Source: an uncultured Lachnospiraceae bacterium
GTDB lineage: Bacteria; Bacillota; Clostridia; Lachnospirales; Lachnospiraceae
Direction: 5' to 3'
Length of the DNA: 36,532 bases
Assembly: GCA_945864145.1 (NCBI GenBank)
Contig: CAMBAN010000017.1
Span: forward strand, 1 to 36,532
Shown here: positions 33,333-36,532 of the stretch, piece by piece
How the letters are laid out: the number at the start of each line of letters is the position of its first letter
How positions within the stretch are numbered: position 1 is the first letter of the stretch
The notes under the pieces: generated by a model
Databases searched by the model: none
Told to the model about the DNA's origin: nothing
What the model saw: the letters and a program-made list of their open reading frames with translations, nothing else
Program-made: the position numbers and the translations under genes

Positions 33333-34589
33333 CTATTCCAATTGTAATCTGATTACTTCAATTAATACAAACAGTATAACACACAGGATAGAACTTACAA
33401 ATAAAATTTGTGCCGTCGATATTTGCGCCACAGCAATACTTACGATTACTGATGTTACCGGAATTGCTGCTGTTGCCGAAGCATTGAAAATGGCTCCTAC
33501 TCTTGCCATGTAATCCTCTTTTACCACTTTTACAAATTGAACAGATAAGGCACTCATAATCAGGCTTGCACATGCTCCCAATATAAAAGAAGCTATGATG
33601 GTCAAGGCATAAATTGCTACAATGTTTTCCTTGAACAAACTGCCTAATGGATAGAAAAAAATACTTACCCCCATTAGAATGCCTGTTCCTACTGTCATCT
33701 CCCTTACCGGTATTCTTTCACTGATTTTTGGGAAAATGAACGAACCGACTCCCATTCCAATTGATATGGAAATACCAAATGCACTTAGCAGCTCTGTTCC
33801 CTGACCCAACACTTCACTGACCAAAGGGCTCTGAAGCGAATTAATCGGTACCATAATTGCATTAATAACAACACCCAAAAGGCAGAAATTGCGGATAACG
33901 GGCTGTGACTTCAGATATTTTGCACCACCGATTAAAGTATCAACATATACTTTTACATTCAAAGGCGTCTTTTCTCTTCCACTTTCTTTCAACTTTATAC
34001 ATTGCAAAATAAGAGCAGAGCCAAAAAATGTTACTGCATCAATATAGAATGCCGTATGGATACCAAATAAACCAATAATTACACCAGCAATACCCATACC
34101 AATCAATTCCATTACTTTACATACTGTACTGTTCAAAGAGGTTGCATAGCTGTAATATTCCGGTTGAATCAGCTTGGGAATCACTGCCATGGCGGCTGGA
34201 ATATGAAATGCTTCTACCGAAGAAATAATCAACACAAATACAACAAGTATCCATGGTTGTATTTGGTCAAAGTAATATAAAGCAGCTAATCCTGCTACAA
34301 GTATTCCTCGAATTAAATCTGTTATTACCATAAGATGCTTTTTATTCACATTTTCTACAAAAGCTCCTGCAAATGGCTGTACCAGTACTGTTGGCAGCTG
34401 ATTAAGTGCAAATATGATTGCTGACCATGATGCACTTCCGGTCACCTGATATACCAACCAGGTAAATGCTATAGCATCTATAGAATCGCCAAAACGGCTG
34501 ATGATATTTGCCAGAATGATTTTGCAGTATTCTTTCTGGGTGAATACATCCCTGTAACCTATTTTCTTTTCTGTATCCGATTTTTCCAT
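33333..34589 (-). CDS. MFS transporter (MFS_3/EntS-like exporter group)
   Basis: A 418-residue protein with about twelve membrane helices. After a short cytoplasmic start comes FTQKEYCKIILANIISRFGDSIDAIAFTWLVYQVTGSASW, the opening typical of the MFS_3 group (enterobactin exporter EntS, macrolide efflux MefA relatives). Loop motif A reads FVENVNKKHLMVITDLIRG. The substrate is unknown. Because it shares operators with a siderophore-type importer, export of a chelator or of a toxic related compound is a reasonable guess. AAGGAG precedes the ATG; arsR follows after 12 bases. Confidence 0.88.
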   Translation of the reverse strand: MEKSDTEKKIGYRDVFTQKEYCKIILANIISRFGDSIDAIAFTWLVYQVTGSASWSAIIFALNQLPTVLVQPFAGAFVENVNKKHLMVITDLIRGILVAGLAALYYFDQIQPWILVVFVLIISSVEAFHIPAAMAVIPKLIQPEYYSYATSLNSTVCKVMELIGMGIAGVIIGLFGIHTAFYIDAVTFFGSALILQCIKLKESGREKTPLNVKVYVDTLIGGAKYLKSQPVIRNFCLLGVVINAIMVPINSLQSPLVSEVLGQGTELLSAFGISISIGMGVGSFIFPKISERIPVREMTVGTGILMGVSIFFYPLGSLFKENIVAIYALTIIASFILGACASLIMSALSVQFVKVVKEDYMARVGAIFNASATAAIPVTSVIVSIAVAQISTAQILFVSSILCVILFVLIEVIRLQLE

Positions 34590-34620
34590 TGATTACACTT
34601 CTCCTTAAAACAATATATCA

Positions 34621-34636
34621 TTAGATATACATCTAA
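34621..34636 (-). promoter_or_regulatory. Operator O1 (TTAGAT-N4-ATCTAA) downstream of the MFS promoter
   Basis: A perfect 6-4-6 inverted repeat located between the predicted start of transcription and the MFS start codon. Its minus-strand form begins TTAGATGTAT, the same ten bases as the importer operator. Confidence 0.65.
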
Positions 34637-34647
34637 TATTTGAGTTT

Positions 34648-34676
34648 ATGATAATCTTATATTCGATTATTGTCAA
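34648..34676 (-). promoter_or_regulatory. Promoter of the MFS-ArsR operon
   Basis: Minus strand: perfect TTGACA (34671-34676), 17-bp spacer, TATCAT (34648-34653). Operators lie directly on both sides. Confidence 0.7.
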
Positions 34677-34683
34677 TACTATA

Positions 34684-34699
34684 TTAGATATTCATCTAA
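34684..34699. promoter_or_regulatory. Operator O2 (TTAGAT-N4-ATCTAA) upstream of the MFS promoter
   Basis: A second perfect 6-4-6 inverted repeat, 63 bases from O1 (centre to centre, six helical turns) and just before the -35. It may also control whatever lay to the right on the plus strand. Confidence 0.65.
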
Positions 34700-34730
34700 C
34701 ATTGTATAAGTAGTAAAATTTGGAGGACAC

Positions 34731-34799
34731 ATGGTTCTCTCAGACAGTAAGCAAAATTTTAAAAAAAATACAGCTATATATATTAATAAATATACGTAG
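34731..34799 (+). CDS. Possible short open frame or gene remnant next to the IS element
   Basis: An ATG with an excellent GGAGG site six bases upstream opens a 22-codon frame (MVLSDSKQNFKKNTAIYINKYT). It sits just past operator O2, in the place of a divergent regulated gene. The frame stops about 130 bases before the IS end, and the AT-rich sequence beyond has no coding character. It may be the decayed start of a lost gene, a true small peptide, or chance. I do not recognise it. Confidence 0.25.
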   Translation: MVLSDSKQNFKKNTAIYINKYT

Positions 34800-34957
34800 C
34801 TATATTATTTCAATCTTTGATTCAATTATCATTTTTGCTGTCATCCCTACAACTGGAAGCTGTCGAATTCTTTGCATAAATAAATATCAATTTTCTATTA
34901 GCTTCTTCTCATAAACTACTACCCATGTCAAGGACACGGTAGACATTTTTTCGATGC

Positions 34958-35914
34958 CTACCGAAGCATTGTTGTTGGATATTCTCCTGTTGTTATATAT
35001 TTATAAAACTCATTAGGCGAAAGTTTGCCTAATCCCGCTTTGTAACGGTCATTGTTGTAGTAATCCATCCAGTCATCGATGTCTGCCTGGATTTCCTCGA
35101 ACGTTTTCCAATCCCGGGCTTTAATGTTTAACTCGTCCTTCATATGTCCAAAGAAACTCTCTTGTGGAGCATTGTCCCAACAGTTTCCACGTCTTGACAT
35201 AGATTGACGCAACCCAAGATTTTTTACTAATTCCCGGAAGGAAGTGCTTGTATAATGGCAGCCCTGATCACTGTGGATGATAGCGGTAGCATCAATTGTA
35301 TCAGCATATTTATCATACATTTGTTGCACAGTAAGCAACACAAAATCAACTTCAAGACTGTTGCTAAGAACATATGACATAACCTGTTCCGTATAAGCAT
35401 CAGTTATAACGGAAAGATAAACAAACTCTTTATGAAAAGGTATGTATGTTATGTCAGTAAGAAAAACTTTTCTTGGACCAAATGCCTTGAATTGGCGACG
35501 CAATTGATTGTCTGCAACAGCGTTTGTTTTCATAGCTTTTGCCATTCTACGATAAGGATTTGCCTTCCGTATTGGACAGGATAGATTATATTTGTGCATT
35601 AGTCTTCTGATTTTTTTATGATTCATCCTAATGCCTGTATGCAGAAGCCGCATATGAATGCCCATAACACCCTTGGTGTAACCACGAAAGTTGTATGCCT
35701 CCAGAATCAATTTAAAGTCTAGTTCGTCCTGGATTTCCTTGTTACCTGTTTTGCAAGGATTATTTAGCCATTTATAATACCCGGAGCGTGATACACCAGC
35801 TAACTCACACAGAGCTTTTACAGTAAGACTATTCCCGGAATCGGTAATGGTGTCTCGGATTAATCTGTATTGTTTGGCGGCTTCAAATGATTCTGTTTCT
35901 TGAGAAATTGACTT
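34958..35914 (-). CDS. IS3-family transposase OrfB (DDE catalytic part, made by -1 frameshift)
   Basis: The frame encodes about 318 residues from the slip site. An N-terminal HTH_21-type region comes first (ELAGVSRSGYYKWLN, then GYTKGVMGIHMRLLHTGIRMNHKKIRRLMHKYNL). The rve integrase core has all three acidic residues: LTDITYIP, IHSDQGCHYTS, and the Glu in NAPQESFFGHMKDE. The frame stays open from the A8 run at 35913-35920 to the stop, exactly in the -1 register relative to OrfA. Thus an OrfAB fusion of about 443 residues is predicted. The first ATG in this frame is at 35710, too late to include the N-terminal region. The gene looks intact. Confidence 0.92.
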   Translation of the reverse strand, partial: KSISQETESFEAAKQYRLIRDTITDSGNSLTVKALCELAGVSRSGYYKWLNNPCKTGNKEIQDELDFKLILEAYNFRGYTKGVMGIHMRLLHTGIRMNHKKIRRLMHKYNLSCPIRKANPYRRMAKAMKTNAVADNQLRRQFKAFGPRKVFLTDITYIPFHKEFVYLSVITDAYTEQVMSYVLSNSLEVDFVLLTVQQMYDKYADTIDATAIIHSDQGCHYTSTSFRELVKNLGLRQSMSRRGNCWDNAPQESFFGHMKDELNIKARDWKTFEEIQADIDDWMDYYNNDRYKAGLGKLSPNEFYKYITTGEYPTTMLR

Positions 35915-36288
35915 TTTTTTAGAAAATTTACTTGTTGCTCAAGTATACTGACACGTTCCTGAAGTTCTCTAAACTCTGTTTCTGAATGTTTCTTTCTTGG
36001 AGTGTGTTCCTTGATTACAGCAGGTTCTTGAAGACCTTCAGGCGAAGCTGCTTCTCTACGTATAGCTTGCACAACATAACGACGGATTCCTGGTGAAAAA
36101 AGCTTATCACTGTAACCAGCTAACTGAAACACTTTGGAGGCTGTCATACCAGGTTTATCAATATTTGATATCACAAGCTGTTTAAAAGCAAGAGAAAAAG
36201 TTGTCGTACAGTCTGTAACACGTACAGTATATGGATTGCTGAGTAATTCTGCTTTTTGTTCGTCTGTATAATGCTTTATTTGAGCCAT
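35860..36288 (-). CDS. IS3-family transposase OrfA (helix-turn-helix protein)
   Basis: A 142-residue DNA-binding partner of the transposase. It opens MAQIKHYTDEQKAELLSNPYTVRV, has a helix-turn-helix-like stretch (MTASKVFQLAGYSDKLFS), and ends in a leucine-zipper-like coiled coil (FRELQERVSILEQQVNFLKK), as is usual for OrfA. The open frame extends to 36489, but that part is made of 53-bp repeats; the AAAGGA site and sequence character put the start at ATG 36288. The A8 slip site lies near its end. Confidence 0.85.
   Translation of the reverse strand: MAQIKHYTDEQKAELLSNPYTVRVTDCTTTFSLAFKQLVISNIDKPGMTASKVFQLAGYSDKLFSPGIRRYVVQAIRREAASPEGLQEPAVIKEHTPRKKHSETEFRELQERVSILEQQVNFLKKSQFLKKQNHLKPPNNTD
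35913..35920 (-). other. Programmed -1 ribosomal frameshift site (A8)
   Basis: Minus strand reads CT-A8-GTC; in the OrfA frame this is CTA AAA AAA AGT, a standard A_AAA_AAA slip. After slipping back one base the OrfB frame (AAG TCA ATT ...) is open for 318 codons. A stimulating structure was not worked out. Confidence 0.75.
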
Positions 36289-36330
36289 AGTTGTAGTCCT
36301 TTCTAAAATCAGAATAACATGACAACAATG

Positions 36331-36532
36331 CGAAAGGGAATAGAAAAGTGCTCCCCAATGGGTACGACCATATTTGAAGAATGGAAAACGTGGAAATATC
36401 ATGTCCATCACTAGGTATAGCCACCCCAAAGTAATGAAAAAGGTAAAAATCCCGTGTCCACTAGCAGGTAGTACCATCACCAAAAGCATCGAAAAAGTAT
36501 TATCGCGTGTCTACTGTATAGGTAGTATTATA
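36331..36532 (-). repeat. Four degenerate 53-bp tandem repeats upstream of OrfA
   Basis: The core (G/A)TG(T/C)(C/T)(C/T) occurs at 36348, 36401, 36454 and 36507, exactly 53 bases apart. A second core GGTA recurs at 36361, 36414, 36467 and 36521. On the minus strand the last unit carries GACACG...CTTTTTCGATGC, an inverted match to the left IS end. The window stops within the fourth unit. Confidence 0.7.

Larger units (their letters stand above)
34926..36532 (-). mobile_element. IS3-family insertion sequence (right end cut by the window)
   Basis: Two overlapping transposase frames with an A8 slip site and a DDE core, as in IS3-family elements. The left end is placed at TGTCAAGG (34926) because GACACG...TTTTTCGATGC there (34933-34957) recurs inverted at 36486-36511. 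The right end and any target duplication are not visible. The element lies beside the MFS/ArsR regulatory region. Confidence 0.8.

Noticed and set aside
34640-34680. Fur box in the MFS promoter (TGATAAT and ATTATTGTCA)
   Set aside because: The halves are too far apart for a 7-1-7 box and coincide with the -10 and -35; the TTAGAT palindromes explain the region better.
34720-34914. 64-codon plus-strand frame beside the IS
   Set aside because: It would start with TTG inside the GGAGG region and has no ribosome site of its own or recognisable pattern; only the 22-codon frame from 34731 has a good site.
36289-36489. 67-residue N-terminal extension of transposase OrfA
   Set aside because: The segment consists of 53-bp tandem repeats, a period that does not keep frame, and a good ribosome site precedes ATG 36288.
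36331-36532. CRISPR array
   Set aside because: The units are degenerate along their whole 53 bases with no constant repeat and unique spacers, and there are no cas genes.

Overview
The window looks like chromosome of a low-GC, Gram-positive, anaerobic, spore-forming Clostridia, most likely a gut Lachnospiraceae. The grounds are the large Firmicutes-type SRP RNA with an Alu domain, an O2-sensitive radical-SAM NrdG-type activase, the sporulation genes yabP, yabQ and spoIIE in the usual rqcP-to-ftsH order, strong AGGAGG ribosome binding sites, and carbohydrate enzymes (surface pullulanase, GH42 beta-galactosidase). The species cannot be named from the sequence alone.

Layout. 1-1062 (minus): tadA, the SRP RNA with its own promoter, and the start of a lipoprotein gene. 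1242-1958 (plus): radical-SAM activase. 2020-3658 (minus): a CdaR/PucR-type regulator and a small anchored protein. 3769-3969 (minus): tRNA-Tyr and tRNA-Leu. 4045-7212 (minus): a large membrane-anchored type I pullulanase. 7425-9866 (minus): a DEAD-box RNA helicase and a HAD phosphatase, separated by two tandem terminator-like hairpins. 9972-10080: a possible short RNA or attenuated leader. 10247-17202 (minus): the conserved sporulation/division/housekeeping block, in transcription order hup, rqcP, yabP, yabQ, divIC, spoIIE, tilS, hpt, ftsH. 17426-19423 (minus): GH42 beta-galactosidase. 19634-20836 (plus): a MerR regulator fused to a SAM methyltransferase. 20864-27977 (minus): nucleotide-sugar synthesis, with gmd-fcl-manC for GDP-L-fucose and GDP-mannose followed by rfbA-rfbB-rfbD-rfbC for dTDP-L-rhamnose. 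28272-32170 (plus): a four-gene iron-siderophore-type ABC importer. 32193-34589 (minus, converging on it): an ArsR-type regulator and an MFS transporter. 34926 to the end (minus): an IS3-family element with a -1 frameshift signal.

How the genes fit together. The importer and the MFS/ArsR pair seem to form one regulon: the same TTAGAT...ATCTAA palindrome lies just downstream of the predicted importer promoter and on both sides of the predicted MFS promoter. The two sugar operons make activated 6-deoxyhexoses for a surface polysaccharide, but no glycosyltransferase is present here. The spoIIE gene lacks the usual membrane domain, yet its upstream region keeps the long (21 bp) -35/-10 spacing known for Spo0A-dependent spoIIE/spoIIG promoters.

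Most worth a second look: the shared ArsR operator; the IS end built from four 53-bp repeats; the foldable multi-hairpin element between rfbB and rfbD; the soluble SpoIIE with its promoter; the MerR-methyltransferase fusion; and the short candidate RNA near 10,000. I did not find a clear, entirely new multi-gene system.
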